Positions 9,251 to 19,223 are shown, numbered from the stretch's first letter. The stretch: DNA of 64,000 nt from JBECKS01 sp964557005 (GCA_964557005.1 CAZKYI010000004.1:124001-188000), one strand, 5' to 3'. The notes: a model not told the origin generated them from the letters alone. Numbers and translations are program-made.

Positions 9251-9958
9251 CTATTTGTCTTGCAAGTGCCATTGATTGTTTCTGTAAAGTTCAAACGGGC
9301 GGAAGTGACTTTTGTAAGACATTTTTTGTGAAGCCTGAATGTAATAGCCCAGATACAAAAATCGTAATTCCTGAACGCGGCATTGGGCAATTTGCCAGAG
9401 AATCGCATAAGTGCCCAAGCTGCGTTCACTCAAGTCCGGATCGAAGAATGTGTAAATGGCTGACAATGCTTCGGGTAATTCATCAATCATCGCCACTGCC
9501 ACTAATTGCTGTTCGAGACGAAATTCCAGCAAGCGTGCAGTAGGAAAAGGTGTGAGCAAAAAGGATTGATACTGCTGCTCAGAAGCAGGGTACATATCGC
9601 CTCCCTTATGACGGGCATCAATGTATTTTTCATAGAGTTGATAGTGCTCTTGCCTGAATTCAACGGGTTTGATGTACACAGTCAAATCTTCATTACGTTT
9701 GGCGACACGCCTTTGGCTTTTATTTGCCTGAAACTGTGCGATGGGAATGCGCAGTGATTCACAGGCCTGACAGGTTTCACACTGAGGGCGATAAATATAG
9801 TCACCACTTCTGCGAAAACCATTTTCTGTGAGCAGTGCAAACTGATAACCCGAAACTGGTATGCGGGGGTCAACAAACAGGGTGGTTGCCCGTCGTTCCC
9901 TAAAATAGCTGCAAGGGTGTTCGGGTGTGAGATAGAACTTGAGTTTGGCGCTACTCAT
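9251..9958 (-). CDS. bpt: Aspartate/glutamate leucyltransferase Bpt (Ate1-like)
   Basis: 235 residues. It attaches leucine from Leu-tRNA to proteins with N-terminal Asp or Glu, marking them for ClpS/ClpA. The N-terminal ATE domain has CSYFRERRATTLFVDP and the cysteine pair CETCQACESLRIP. The C-terminal acyltransferase-like part has RSLGTYAILWQIA and YLGYYI. The start ATG at 9958 is 3 bp from the aat stop, so aat and bpt are co-transcribed. Confidence 0.93.
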   Translation of the reverse strand: MSSAKLKFYLTPEHPCSYFRERRATTLFVDPRIPVSGYQFALLTENGFRRSGDYIYRPQCETCQACESLRIPIAQFQANKSQRRVAKRNEDLTVYIKPVEFRQEHYQLYEKYIDARHKGGDMYPASEQQYQSFLLTPFPTARLLEFRLEQQLVAVAMIDELPEALSAIYTFFDPDLSERSLGTYAILWQIAQCRVQELRFLYLGYYIQASQKMSYKSHFRPFELYRNNQWHLQDK

Positions 9959-9961
9959 CTT

Positions 9962-10699
9962 TCACGCCTCACACAGGCTGCTTGCTGGAATCCTGTTGGC
10001 TGGGAAGCTCAGACTGTTGTCGTTTACCTGTGCCTCAAGGCTTGCCAGAAAGTCGGGTAGTGCAATTTCACGCGCACCCATGCTCGCCAGATGTGGATTG
10101 ATAATCTGACAGTCAATTAGCCAAGATTGCTGATTTTTCAATAACTTACATAGATAACGTAAAGTAATTTTTGAAGCATCTTTTTCTGCACTGAACATCG
10201 ATTCGCCAAAAAACATGCGGCCAATACTCACACCATAGAGGCCACCGACCAGCTCGTCGTCAAGCCAGCATTCTACTGAATGGGCATGTCCAAGTTGATG
10301 TAATGCGACATAGGCATTTTGCATGTCTGGAACAATCCAGGTGCCATTTGTATAGCTGCGCTTGCCCGCACATTGTTTGATGACTGCTTCAAAAGCCTGA
10401 TTACAGCTCAGCCAGAAACCCGCATTGCGGGTGCGTTTTTCAAGGCTGCGACTGATTTTGAGTTCATCGACATATAAAACGCAGCGAGGTTGAGGGCACC
10501 ACCATAGAATGGGGGAAGGGCTGCCATCACTCAAGTAAGCTTCATACCAAGGGAAAATGCCTCGGCGATAAGCCGCGAGTAAACGCTCTGGTCGTAAATC
10601 GCCACCGTAGGCGAGCAGACCCCTTGGCTCATCAAGCGCTTGTTGTACATCAGGAAAGCTCAGGCTGACAGGGTGCAGCGCAGGGATTTGAATGCCCAA
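9962..10699 (-). CDS. aat: Leucyl/phenylalanyl-tRNA--protein transferase
   Basis: 245 residues. It adds Leu or Phe to proteins with N-terminal Lys or Arg. Family motifs are GLLAYGGDLRPERLLAAYRRGIFPWY, WWCPQPRC and GGLYGVSIGRMFFGESMFS. The start is TTG at 10699, directly after the trxB TGA, and the alignment with Aat N-termini leaves no better start. With bpt, clpS and clpA it makes a complete bacterial N-degron pathway within 4.5 kb. Confidence 0.94.
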   Translation of the reverse strand: MGIQIPALHPVSLSFPDVQQALDEPRGLLAYGGDLRPERLLAAYRRGIFPWYEAYLSDGSPSPILWWCPQPRCVLYVDELKISRSLEKRTRNAGFWLSCNQAFEAVIKQCAGKRSYTNGTWIVPDMQNAYVALHQLGHAHSVECWLDDELVGGLYGVSIGRMFFGESMFSAEKDASKITLRYLCKLLKNQQSWLIDCQIINPHLASMGAREIALPDFLASLEAQVNDNSLSFPANRIPASSLCEA

Positions 10700-11662
10700 T
10701 CAGTGTGCCTGTGCATCGAGAAATTTTTCAGCATCGAGTGCAGCCATGCAACCAAAACCTGCCGAGGTAATCGCTTGCCGATAGACCTGATCACTCACAT
10801 CACCCGCTGCAAAGACACCTTCAACACTGGTGGCCGTCGCGCCACCGCCAAGCCCTGAGCGAATCGCAATATAGCCATTGTTCATTTCAAGCTGGCCATC
10901 AAAAATACTGGTGTTGGGGGAATGCCCGATGGCAATAAATACACCTGCGAGTTCGATGGTTTGAGTAGCACCGCTTTCTGTGCTTTTGACTCGCATACCT
11001 GTTACGCCCATCTCATCACCCAATACTTCATCGAGTGTATGGTTGAGCAGCAAAGTGACATTGCCATGTTTGGCCTTGTCCATCAGCCGGTTTGCAAGAA
11101 TTTTTTCAGAACGAAAATTGTCACGACGGTGCACCACAAAAACTTCCTCGGCGATATTGGAAAGATAGAGCGCTTCTTCAACCGCTGTGTTGCCACCGCC
11201 AATCACTGCGACTTTCTTTTTGCGATAAAAAAAGCCATCGCAGGTTGCGCAGGCGCTCACACCTTTGCCTTTGAAAGCGTGTTCAGATTCCATACCCAGA
11301 TATTTGGCACTGGCACCCGTGGCGATAATCAGAGCGTCACAGGTGTAGGTAGCCAAATCACCTTTCAGGGTAAAAGGACGTTTGGATAAATCGCTTTCAT
11401 GAATGTGATCATAAATAATTCTGGTATCAAAACGCTGTGCATGGCTTTGCATGTTTTGCATCAGTTCAGGGCCTTGCAAACCTTCATGGCCGCCTGGCCA
11501 GTTATCAACTTCGGTGGTGGTGGTCAGTTGGCCACCTGGTTCGATTCCTGCAATCACTACAGGATTCAGATTTGCACGCGCGGCATAGATGCTTGCTGTA
11601 TAACCCGCAGGGCCAGAACCCAGAATAATTAAAGTGTGATGCTGACTGGATTGTGTGTTCAT
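10700..11662 (-). CDS. trxB: Thioredoxin reductase
   Basis: 320 residues, usual for the low-molecular-weight enzyme that reduces thioredoxin with NADPH. The FAD dinucleotide motif GSGPAG is at 15-20. The redox centre CATC at 138-141 lies in SACATCDGFFY. The NADPH motif is GGGNTAVEEALYLS, and the C-terminal FAD motif is VFAAGDVSDQVYRQAITSAGFGC. It is divergent from ftsK across 113 bp, which must hold promoters for both. The 3' end abuts aat. Confidence 0.97.
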   Translation of the reverse strand: MNTQSSQHHTLIILGSGPAGYTASIYAARANLNPVVIAGIEPGGQLTTTTEVDNWPGGHEGLQGPELMQNMQSHAQRFDTRIIYDHIHESDLSKRPFTLKGDLATYTCDALIIATGASAKYLGMESEHAFKGKGVSACATCDGFFYRKKKVAVIGGGNTAVEEALYLSNIAEEVFVVHRRDNFRSEKILANRLMDKAKHGNVTLLLNHTLDEVLGDEMGVTGMRVKSTESGATQTIELAGVFIAIGHSPNTSIFDGQLEMNNGYIAIRSGLGGGATATSVEGVFAAGDVSDQVYRQAITSAGFGCMAALDAEKFLDAQAH

Positions 11663-11775
11663 GGTGTATATGAAGACTCGCTAAAAAGGTAGGTTAGAGT
11701 GTTGGTTATTATAGCGATTACAGTATCATGGTGCGACTTAAACACATGGTTAAACTTCACAGGATTTAATAACGA

Positions 11776-14106
11776 GTGGCCGGAAAAACGCAGCAACAAC
11801 AATCCATTAACATTGGCATACGCAGACTGATACTCAAGGAAGGTCTGGTGATTATATTGGCATCGCTTGCACTGTATTTGCTGCTCGCTTTGTTCACCTT
11901 TAGTCCACATGATCCAGGTTGGAGTTACACAGGCAGCATCCACAGCGGTGGTGTCGTCGAAAATTCAGCAGGCAAGGCAGGTGCATGGCTTGCCGATGTC
12001 TTGTTCAATTTGCTTGGCTATATGGCTTTCTGTTTTCCCCTGTTGTTACTTTTGCAGGCGTATCGCATTTTTAACAATGATTTAGAGTTGTTCCAGCCTG
12101 AATATGCACTGATTGTTGTGCGCTTTCTTTCGTGGTTTTTTGTATTTGCCTGTGCCTGTGCCTTGATGTCGATTCATTTTCTGGGTGGCAATGATTTGCC
12201 ATCTTCATCGGGTGGTATTCTGGGTATTGAAATCGCACGCTTTAGTGTGTCGAGTTTTAATATTCTTGGTGCAAGTCTGATTCTGTTGGCCTTGCTGGTT
12301 ATTTTTATCAGTTTTGCGGCAAACGTTTCCTGGTTTGTGGTGAGTGAAAAAATCGGTGAATTCAGTATTGACTGGTACGAGAAAGCAAAACTTTATTTTG
12401 GCAGAGTGCAACGCCAGCAACATGAAAAGAAAGCCGCTGAAGAAAAACAGAAAGAGCGCGAGAAAATTTTTGAAGTAGCACAAAAGAAACAGGCTGAACG
12501 CAAAGCCCCGATCATTGCCGAACTCAAGCCTGAAGTAAAACCGAGCAAGCGCGTAGAAAAAGAAAAACAAAAAAGCCTGTTTGCCACTTCCATGCCTACA
12601 GGTGAACTGCCTGAGCTACATTTGCTTGACGTAAAACTCGATTCGGAAAAACGCGGTTATTCTGCGGAAGCGCTGGAAGCGATGTCACGCTTGCTTGAAA
12701 TCAAGCTCAAGGATTTCGGCATCGATGCTACAGTCACCGAAGTGCAACCTGGCCCTGTGGTTACACGCTTTGAAATTCAACCCGCAGCGGGTATCAAGGT
12801 AAGCCGTATCACCAATCTCGCCAAGGATATTGCGCGCTCACTCGCAGTGATTTCGGTGCGCGTGGTCGAGGTGATTCCGGGCAAAACGGTGGTGGGCATT
12901 GAAATTCCCAATGAGCATCGTGAAATGATTAAATTCAGCGAGATTGTCAGTTCCAGTGAATTTGACGAATCCGCTTCGCATGTCACTTTGGCGTTAGGAA
13001 AGGATATTTCAGGTGAGCCGATTCTGGCAGATTTGGCGCGTATGCCACACTTGCTGGTGGCAGGAACCACTGGTTCGGGTAAGTCGGTCGGTGTCAATGC
13101 CATGTTATTGAGTATGTTGTTCAAGTCAGGGCCTGAGGATTTACGGTTGATTCTGATTGATCCGAAAATGCTCGAACTGGCAGTTTACGATGGCATTCCC
13201 CATTTGCTCACCCCCGTAGTCACTGATATGAAAGATGCCGCCAATGCGCTGCGCTGGTCGGTTGCTGAAATGGAGCGTCGTTATAAATTAATGGCGGCTG
13301 TAGGAGTCAGAAATCTGGGTGGCTTTAACAAGAAGGTTAAAGAGGCTGCTGATGCTGGCACGCCTTTAAAAGACCCTGTCTGGGTGAATGATGGATTCAA
13401 TGAAGATGCCGTAGCCCCTGACTTGGAAAAACTTCCGCTGATTGTGGTGGTGATTGACGAATTTGCCGACATGATGATGGTGGTCGGTAAAAAAGTAGAA
13501 GAACTAATTGCACGTATTGCACAAAAAGCACGTGCAGCAGGTATTCATTTGATTCTTGCCACGCAACGGCCTTCGGTCGATGTCATCACAGGTTTGATTA
13601 AAGCCAACGTACCTTCACGCATTGCATTTCAGGTGAGTTCAAAAATAGATTCGCGCACCATTCTTGATCAGGGCGGTGCGGAGCAGTTGTTAGGGCATGG
13701 TGACATGCTATTTTTACCACCTGGCACAGGCTTGCCTGAACGGGTACATGGTGCGTTCGTGTCAGATGAAGAAGTGCATCGTGTGTGTGATGACTGGCGC
13801 AAGCGCGGTGCACCCAATTATCTGGAAGCGGTGCTTGATGGTGGGCAGGGCAGTGGTGCAGATGTCGGTATGCTCACAGGTTTGGGAGAAGACAGCGATG
13901 ATCCCGAATCAGATGCACTTTATGATCAGGCAGTAGCCTTTGTGCTGGAAACACGTCGCGTGTCTATTTCGTCTGTGCAAAGAAAATTCCGCATTGGTTA
14001 TAACCGTGCCGCACGTTTGGTTGAAGCAATGGAAGCCGCAGGTGTGGTTTCAGAAATGCAGCATAACGGCAGCCGCGAAGTATTGGTGCCTTCACGCAAT
14101 GAGTAG
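11776..14106 (+). CDS. ftsK: DNA translocase FtsK
   Basis: 776 residues. There are four membrane segments at about 24-42, 70-93, 111-133 and 160-184, then a charged linker to about 280. The motor domain follows, with Walker A GTTGSGKS near 431, and the gamma winged helix is at about 712-774 (RRVSISSVQRKFRIGYNRAARLVEAME). The gamma domain reads KOPS and activates XerCD at dif; both site types occur in this window. The linker is short compared with the 1329-residue E. coli protein. The start is GTG, with AGGA about 11 bp upstream. Confidence 0.97.
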   Translation: MAGKTQQQQSINIGIRRLILKEGLVIILASLALYLLLALFTFSPHDPGWSYTGSIHSGGVVENSAGKAGAWLADVLFNLLGYMAFCFPLLLLLQAYRIFNNDLELFQPEYALIVVRFLSWFFVFACACALMSIHFLGGNDLPSSSGGILGIEIARFSVSSFNILGASLILLALLVIFISFAANVSWFVVSEKIGEFSIDWYEKAKLYFGRVQRQQHEKKAAEEKQKEREKIFEVAQKKQAERKAPIIAELKPEVKPSKRVEKEKQKSLFATSMPTGELPELHLLDVKLDSEKRGYSAEALEAMSRLLEIKLKDFGIDATVTEVQPGPVVTRFEIQPAAGIKVSRITNLAKDIARSLAVISVRVVEVIPGKTVVGIEIPNEHREMIKFSEIVSSSEFDESASHVTLALGKDISGEPILADLARMPHLLVAGTTGSGKSVGVNAMLLSMLFKSGPEDLRLILIDPKMLELAVYDGIPHLLTPVVTDMKDAANALRWSVAEMERRYKLMAAVGVRNLGGFNKKVKEAADAGTPLKDPVWVNDGFNEDAVAPDLEKLPLIVVVIDEFADMMMVVGKKVEELIARIAQKARAAGIHLILATQRPSVDVITGLIKANVPSRIAFQVSSKIDSRTILDQGGAEQLLGHGDMLFLPPGTGLPERVHGAFVSDEEVHRVCDDWRKRGAPNYLEAVLDGGQGSGADVGMLTGLGEDSDDPESDALYDQAVAFVLETRRVSISSVQRKFRIGYNRAARLVEAMEAAGVVSEMQHNGSREVLVPSRNE

Positions 14107-14116
14107 CGGATTGAAT

Positions 14117-14752
14117 ATGAAACTGCACATTTTAGTTCAACTTGTTGTCTGCATGTTTTTTATAAACATACTGCATGCAGAACAGGATTCCACTCAAAAA
14201 CAGTTATTACAAACCCTGCAAGCTCTTTCTGCGTTTCAAAGTGATTTCAGGCAAGAGCTGTTTGATGAGAAAGGAAAAATTATTCAGAAAGCGCAAGGTC
14301 GTTTTTACTTCGATGGAAAAAAACAATTCAACAATACGCTGGAAAAGCCTGAACACGTTATTCTGGTAAGTGACGGAAAAAAACTCTGGCAAATCGATTT
14401 TGATCTGGAGCAGGTAAGCATAGGTAAACTTTCAAATTATTTATCAGGTTCTCCCTTGGCTTTGTTGTTAGAAGGTGACGCCAATGCGCTTAAACCTTTT
14501 GAGATAAACGCTCAATACAACAGCGAACTCAAACAGCACCATTATTACCTGAAAGCAAGAGAGGAATATGCCACGATACAAAATATTCATTTATCTTTTG
14601 TGAGTGGAAAACTCGATTACATCGAGCTTAAGGAACTCAGTGGCAAACAACTGCGTTTGAATTTTCCAAATCAGAAAGCACTTGAAAGCACTCAGGTATT
14701 CAAGGCTGTTTATCCCAAGCATTTTGCTGTGATTGATGAAAGTGGTGTCTAA
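14117..14752 (+). CDS. lolA: Outer-membrane lipoprotein carrier protein LolA
   Basis: 211 residues. LolA ferries lipoproteins across the periplasm from LolCDE to LolB. A signal peptide (about 1-20, ending HA before EQD) precedes the family core: LLQTLQALSAFQSDFRQ, GRFYFDGKKQF, WQIDFDLEQVSIGKLSNYL. I took the ATG at 14117 because it opens the signal peptide. An in-frame ATG at 14099 overlaps ftsK and adds only MSSGLN. It sits 10 bp after ftsK in the usual ftsK-lolA-rarA order. Confidence 0.93.
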   Translation: MKLHILVQLVVCMFFINILHAEQDSTQKQLLQTLQALSAFQSDFRQELFDEKGKIIQKAQGRFYFDGKKQFNNTLEKPEHVILVSDGKKLWQIDFDLEQVSIGKLSNYLSGSPLALLLEGDANALKPFEINAQYNSELKQHHYYLKAREEYATIQNIHLSFVSGKLDYIELKELSGKQLRLNFPNQKALESTQVFKAVYPKHFAVIDESGV

Positions 14753-14771
14753 CCACGCACAGGGGTATTGA

Positions 14772-16109
14772 ATGCCAACTGATGATTTGTTTGCACAAAC
14801 CGCTACTTCGCGCTATCGCCCCCTTGCTGACCGTATGCGCCCGACACAACTTGAGCAGTATATTGGCCAAAGCCATTTGCTTGCTCAGGGTAAGGCACTC
14901 AAAAGCATGCTCGATTCGCACACGATTCACTCGATGATTTTCTGGGGGCCTCCAGGTGTGGGAAAAACCAGTCTTGCCTTGCTGATTTCACAGTATTTGA
15001 AAGTACATTTTATTTCGCTGTCGGCAGTGTTGTCTGGTGTAAAGGAAATCCGCGCCGCGATTCAGGAAGCTGAAATCAAAAAGCAGCAAGGCATTGCAAC
15101 CTTATTGTTTATTGATGAAGTACATCGTTTTAACAAAAGTCAGCAAGATGCTTTTCTACCGCATGTAGAAAACGGTACGGTTATTTTTATTGGTGCAACC
15201 ACCGAGAATCCTTCTTTTGAATTGAACAATGCGTTGTTATCGCGTGCGCGTGTGTTTGTGTTGAAAGCACTGGAGCAAAAAGAACTGCTGGCAGTGCTGC
15301 ATCAAGCCTTGAAAAATGATGCACAAGTGAAGCGCTTTGCCACGCGCTTGCCTGAAACAAGTTTAAGCTACATGGCAAACTTTGCTGATGGTGATGCGCG
15401 TAGAGCCTTGAACACTTTGGAACTGGCCTGTGAGTTGCTCGAAAGTGATGACACGCTGGTAGCGGATGAAAATTTTCTCGCCAATCTGGTGCAACAACCA
15501 GCCCGTCGTTTTGACAAGGGCGGTGATATTTTCTACGAGCAAATTTCAGCGCTGCACAAGTCGGTGCGTGGTTCTTCGCCAGATGCGGCATTGTACTGGT
15601 TTGTGCGCATGATTGATGGCGGTTGTGATCCTTTATACCTTGCACGACGAATACTGCGCATGGCCAGCGAAGATATTGGTAATGCCGACCCACGTGCTTT
15701 AACCCTGTGTCTGGATGCGTGGAACACTTACGAACGTTTGGGCAGCCCTGAAGGTGAACTGGCCTTGGCGCAAGCGGTGGTTTATTTGGCCAGCGCACCG
15801 AAAAGCAATGCCGTGTATGAAGCTTACAACCAAACACGTGCGAAAGTGGCCGAAACAGGTTCGCTGGAAGTACCGCTTCATCTTCGCAATGCTCCCAGCC
15901 AACTGATGAAAAATTTGAATTACGGTGCCGAGTATCACTATGCACATCATCATGCTGATGCGTTTGTTGCTGGAGAAAATTATTTTCCCGAAGCACTGGC
16001 TGCATTTGAAAGTTATAAGCCGGTAGAGCGCGGGCTGGAAGTTAAAATCAAAGAGAAATTGGCTTATTATCGTGCGCTTAATCAACAAAGTAGCTGGAAG
16101 CGTTACTAA
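14772..16109 (+). CDS. rarA: Replication-associated recombination protein RarA (MgsA)
   Basis: 445 residues. This AAA+ clamp-loader-like ATPase acts at stalled replication forks. The N-terminus (RPLADRMRPTQLEQYIGQSHLL) is typical. Walker A GPPGVGKT is at 59-66, Walker B LFIDE at 112-116, and an Arg-finger region has LLSRARVFVL. The C-terminal tetramerisation part (PKSNAVYEAY, PLHLRNAPSQLMK, YHYAHHH) is complete. It begins 19 bp after lolA; crcB begins 1 bp after its stop. Confidence 0.96.
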   Translation: MPTDDLFAQTATSRYRPLADRMRPTQLEQYIGQSHLLAQGKALKSMLDSHTIHSMIFWGPPGVGKTSLALLISQYLKVHFISLSAVLSGVKEIRAAIQEAEIKKQQGIATLLFIDEVHRFNKSQQDAFLPHVENGTVIFIGATTENPSFELNNALLSRARVFVLKALEQKELLAVLHQALKNDAQVKRFATRLPETSLSYMANFADGDARRALNTLELACELLESDDTLVADENFLANLVQQPARRFDKGGDIFYEQISALHKSVRGSSPDAALYWFVRMIDGGCDPLYLARRILRMASEDIGNADPRALTLCLDAWNTYERLGSPEGELALAQAVVYLASAPKSNAVYEAYNQTRAKVAETGSLEVPLHLRNAPSQLMKNLNYGAEYHYAHHHADAFVAGENYFPEALAAFESYKPVERGLEVKIKEKLAYYRALNQQSSWKRY

Positions 16110-16110
16110 C

Positions 16111-16491
16111 ATGCTTGTACTGAATTATGTATTGGTGGCTTTTGGTGGTGCGATAGGTTCAGTTGCGCGTTATCAAATGAGCCTTTGGGTAAAACAAATG
16201 GGATTTGTCTTACCCTTTGCTACCTTGAGTGTGAATATACTTGGCTCGACGCTGGTGGGTTTGCTGGTTTTTATTTTGATGGATAAAACCCAGCTTAATG
16301 AGCAGTTAAGATTGTTATTAATTGTTGGTTTTGCCGGAGGTTTCACCACTTTTTCCGCTTTCTCGTATGAAATCGTGAGCCTGTTTCAGGCAGGGCAGTG
16401 GGTTTACGCCGCGCTGTTTATGCTTGCCAATATATTGCTTTCATTTTCAGGTTTTGCGCTGGCGTTTTATCTGGCCAAAACATTTTTTTAA
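16111..16491 (+). CDS. crcB: Fluoride ion channel CrcB/FluC
   Basis: 126 residues with four membrane segments. Diagnostic motifs are GGAIGSVARYQMS near the N-terminus, TLSVNILGSTLVG, and GFAGGFTTFSAFSYE (Phe-box and Na-binding region). It exports fluoride. I chose the ATG at 16111, which follows the rarA stop by one base, over an upstream in-frame start inside rarA. I see no fluoride riboswitch in front of it, consistent with read-through transcription from rarA. Confidence 0.94.
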   Translation: MLVLNYVLVAFGGAIGSVARYQMSLWVKQMGFVLPFATLSVNILGSTLVGLLVFILMDKTQLNEQLRLLLIVGFAGGFTTFSAFSYEIVSLFQAGQWVYAALFMLANILLSFSGFALAFYLAKTFF

Positions 16492-16516
16492 TTAATGCCT
16501 TAACCCTTGTATTCCT

Positions 16517-17794
16517 ATGTTAGACCCAAAACTTATTCGCAATGAACTGACTGAAACAGCCAGAAAACTAGCCATCAAGGGCTTTGAACTTGATGTAACC
16601 CTGATTGAAAAACTCGAAGCAGGGCGCAAGCACTTGCAAGTGAAAGTTGAACAACTGCAAAACGAGCGTAACAGCAAGTCAAAACAAATTGGCCAGCTTA
16701 AAGCGAAGGGGGAAGATGCCCAACCCATGCTGGATAGCGTCGCCACTCTGGGTGATGAATTAAAAACCCTTGCTGCACAGCTCGATGAAATCAAAAATGA
16801 ACTCGATGCCTATCTTGCAGGCATTCCCAATATGCCGCATGAATCTGTACCGCAAGGTAAAGATGAACACAGCAATGAAGAAGTAAAATGCTGGGGTGAG
16901 ATTCCACATTTTGATTTTGCAGTGAAAGATCATGTGGATTTGGGTGCAGGCTTGGGTTTAATGGATTTTGAACGCGCGGTAAAAATTACCAGCTCACGTT
17001 TTGTGGTGATGCGTGCTGACATCGCTGCCTTGCATCGCGCACTGGTGCAATTCATGTTGCAAACGCATATTGATGCGGGTTACGAGGAAGTGAATGTACC
17101 GTTTATGGTGAATGCCAACAGTTTGTTTGGCACAGGTAACTTGCCAAAATTTGAAGCCGATCTTTTCAAGATTCCGGGCGAGCGTGATTTTTATTTGATT
17201 CCAACGGCAGAAGTACCCGTTACCAATATTTTCCGCGATGAAATTCTTGACGAAGCACAGTTACCCGTAAAATTTGTCTGTCACAGCCCTTGCTTTAGAA
17301 GTGAAGCAGGCAGTTACGGGCGCGATACACGCGGCATGATTCGCCAGCATCAGTTTGAAAAAGTTGAGCTGGTGAAATTTGTAAAACCGCAAGATTCTTA
17401 TGCAGAGCTGGAAAGTTTGCTCGCCAACGCAGAAAGTATTCTTCAGGCGCTCAAGCTGCCTTATCGGGTGATGAATCTGTGTGGTGGTGATTTAAGTTTT
17501 TCTTCTGCCAAAACCTATGATATTGAAGTATGGCTGCCTGCACAAAATTGTTATCGTGAAATTTCTTCTTGCAGTAATTTTGAAGATTTTCAGGCACGCA
17601 GAGCCATGATTCGCTGGCGGCATGCTGCCGAGAAAAAACCTGAGCTGGTACATACTCTCAATGGTTCAGGTCTGGCGATAGGGCGTACTTTGGTAGCGGT
17701 GATGGAAAATTATCAGAATACCGATGGCAGTATTCGCATTCCCGAAGTCTTGCAGCCTTACATGGGTGGCAAGCAGGTAATTTCTGCAACATAA
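16517..17794 (+). CDS. serS: Seryl-tRNA synthetase
   Basis: 425 residues. The N-terminal long coiled-coil arm that grips tRNA-Ser spans about 30-105. The class II catalytic core contains the TAEVPVTN serine-site motif, motif 2 around CFRSEAGSYGRDTRGMIRQHQ, and motif 3 with GSGLAIGRTLVAVMEN. It lies 25 bp after crcB and 13 bp before cysG, on the same strand. Confidence 0.98.
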   Translation: MLDPKLIRNELTETARKLAIKGFELDVTLIEKLEAGRKHLQVKVEQLQNERNSKSKQIGQLKAKGEDAQPMLDSVATLGDELKTLAAQLDEIKNELDAYLAGIPNMPHESVPQGKDEHSNEEVKCWGEIPHFDFAVKDHVDLGAGLGLMDFERAVKITSSRFVVMRADIAALHRALVQFMLQTHIDAGYEEVNVPFMVNANSLFGTGNLPKFEADLFKIPGERDFYLIPTAEVPVTNIFRDEILDEAQLPVKFVCHSPCFRSEAGSYGRDTRGMIRQHQFEKVELVKFVKPQDSYAELESLLANAESILQALKLPYRVMNLCGGDLSFSSAKTYDIEVWLPAQNCYREISSCSNFEDFQARRAMIRWRHAAEKKPELVHTLNGSGLAIGRTLVAVMENYQNTDGSIRIPEVLQPYMGGKQVISAT

Positions 17795-17807
17795 CTTGTG
17801 GCTTGCA

Positions 17808-19223
17808 TTGGACTACTTACCCTTATCATTTGAATTAAAAAATCAACCGGTACTGTTGGTCGGTGCGGGCAAGGTTGCGCTACGCAAGGCACGTATTCTG
17901 TTAAAAGCTCATGCTCATATTGTGATTGTTGCACCAAACATTGAGCCTGCTTTTTATCAGGAATTTAAACATGCTTTTGAAACAGCGCAGATGGTTTATC
18001 GTGAGGCGAGTTATCAAAGCACCGATCTTGAAAATGTCACATTGGTAATAGCGGCGACCAATCAACCCTTGGTGAACAAACAGGTCTCTGATGATGCACG
18101 CGCGCGTTTTTTACCCGTGAATGTGGTTGATCAACCTGAACTAAGCAGCGTTATTTTTCCTTCCATTATTGAACGGGCACCTGTCACCGTTGCTATTTCA
18201 ACCGCAGGCAGAGCACCCGTATTGGCGCGTTTGTTACGTGCAAAAATTGAAACGCTGATTCCCGCCTATTATGGCGAACTGGCAACTCTGGTTGAACAAT
18301 ATCGCGGCCGCGTGAAGCAGTTGTTACCCGATACCGATCAACGTAAAGCGTTTTGGGAAAAGGTATTAAGTGGCACGGTCGCCGAGCATTTATTGATTGG
18401 CAGAACCGAACAAGCCAGCTTGCGTCTTGAAAAGTTCCTTGGCGAACTGGAACACAATAATTCTGCTGCACTGTATGAAGGGGAAGTGTATCTGGTAGGT
18501 GCAGGGCCAGGTGATCCCGATTTGCTTTCTTTCAAGGCTTTGCGTTTGTTGCAGCAGGCTGATGTGGTGCTTTATGATCGTTTGGTGTCTCAGGAAATTA
18601 TCGAACTGGCACGCAGAGACGCCGAGCGAATTTATGTGGGCAAAAAACAGGCGGAACACAGCATGCCTCAGGAAAGTATCAATGAATTGCTGGTTCGCCT
18701 GGCCAAAGAAGGTAAACGGGTGTGTCGTTTGAAAGGGGGAGATCCATTTATTTTTGGCCGAGGTGGTGAGGAACTGGAAACATTGGCAGCAGCAGGTGTA
18801 AGTTTTCAGGTGGTACCCGGTGTTACGGCGGCTTCCGGCTGTGCTGCTTATGCAGGCATTCCGCTCACGCACAGGGATTATTCGCAATCGGTGATGTTTG
18901 TAACAGGGCACAGGAGAGTCGATGCCAGACATGCTTTAAAATGGAAAGCGATGGCCGAAGGTGATCAAACGCTGGTGTTTTATATGGGTTTGCATGAAAT
19001 CGAAACCATTTCACGTGAGCTTGTGCATGCAGGTATGCGTGCTGACATGCCCGCAGCGGTGATTCAGCAAGGTACTACGCGCAATCAAAAGGTAGTGGTT
19101 GGTGCTTTGGGCGAACTGCCGCAGTTGGTACGTGATGAACAGATTAAAGCGCCCACTCTGATTATTGTGGGAGAAGTGGTGCAACTTCGGGAAAAATTAA
19201 ACTGGTTTGACGAGGAAAAATGA
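17808..19223 (+). CDS. cysG: Siroheme synthase CysG (trifunctional)
   Basis: 471 residues from the TTG at 17808. The N-terminus then reads MDYLPLSFEL, which matches the family start; a further in-frame TTG at 17796 would add four residues. The first half is precorrin-2 dehydrogenase/sirohydrochlorin ferrochelatase (LLVGAGKVALRKARILL, Rossmann). The second half, from about 225, is uroporphyrinogen-III methyltransferase (YLVGAGPGDPDLLSFKALRL, then FGRGGEE and VVPGVTAASG). It makes sirohaem for sulfite or nitrite reductases. Confidence 0.95.
   Translation: MDYLPLSFELKNQPVLLVGAGKVALRKARILLKAHAHIVIVAPNIEPAFYQEFKHAFETAQMVYREASYQSTDLENVTLVIAATNQPLVNKQVSDDARARFLPVNVVDQPELSSVIFPSIIERAPVTVAISTAGRAPVLARLLRAKIETLIPAYYGELATLVEQYRGRVKQLLPDTDQRKAFWEKVLSGTVAEHLLIGRTEQASLRLEKFLGELEHNNSAALYEGEVYLVGAGPGDPDLLSFKALRLLQQADVVLYDRLVSQEIIELARRDAERIYVGKKQAEHSMPQESINELLVRLAKEGKRVCRLKGGDPFIFGRGGEELETLAAAGVSFQVVPGVTAASGCAAYAGIPLTHRDYSQSVMFVTGHRRVDARHALKWKAMAEGDQTLVFYMGLHEIETISRELVHAGMRADMPAAVIQQGTTRNQKVVVGALGELPQLVRDEQIKAPTLIIVGEVVQLREKLNWFDEEK

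Noticed and set aside
13940..14116. Upstream extension of lolA into ftsK
   Set aside because: It would place the signal peptide in the middle of the protein; the ATG at 14117 opens it correctly.
15187..16005. 272-codon antisense open frame over rarA
   Set aside because: It mirrors the codon pattern of rarA, has no ribosome site and no recognisable protein features.
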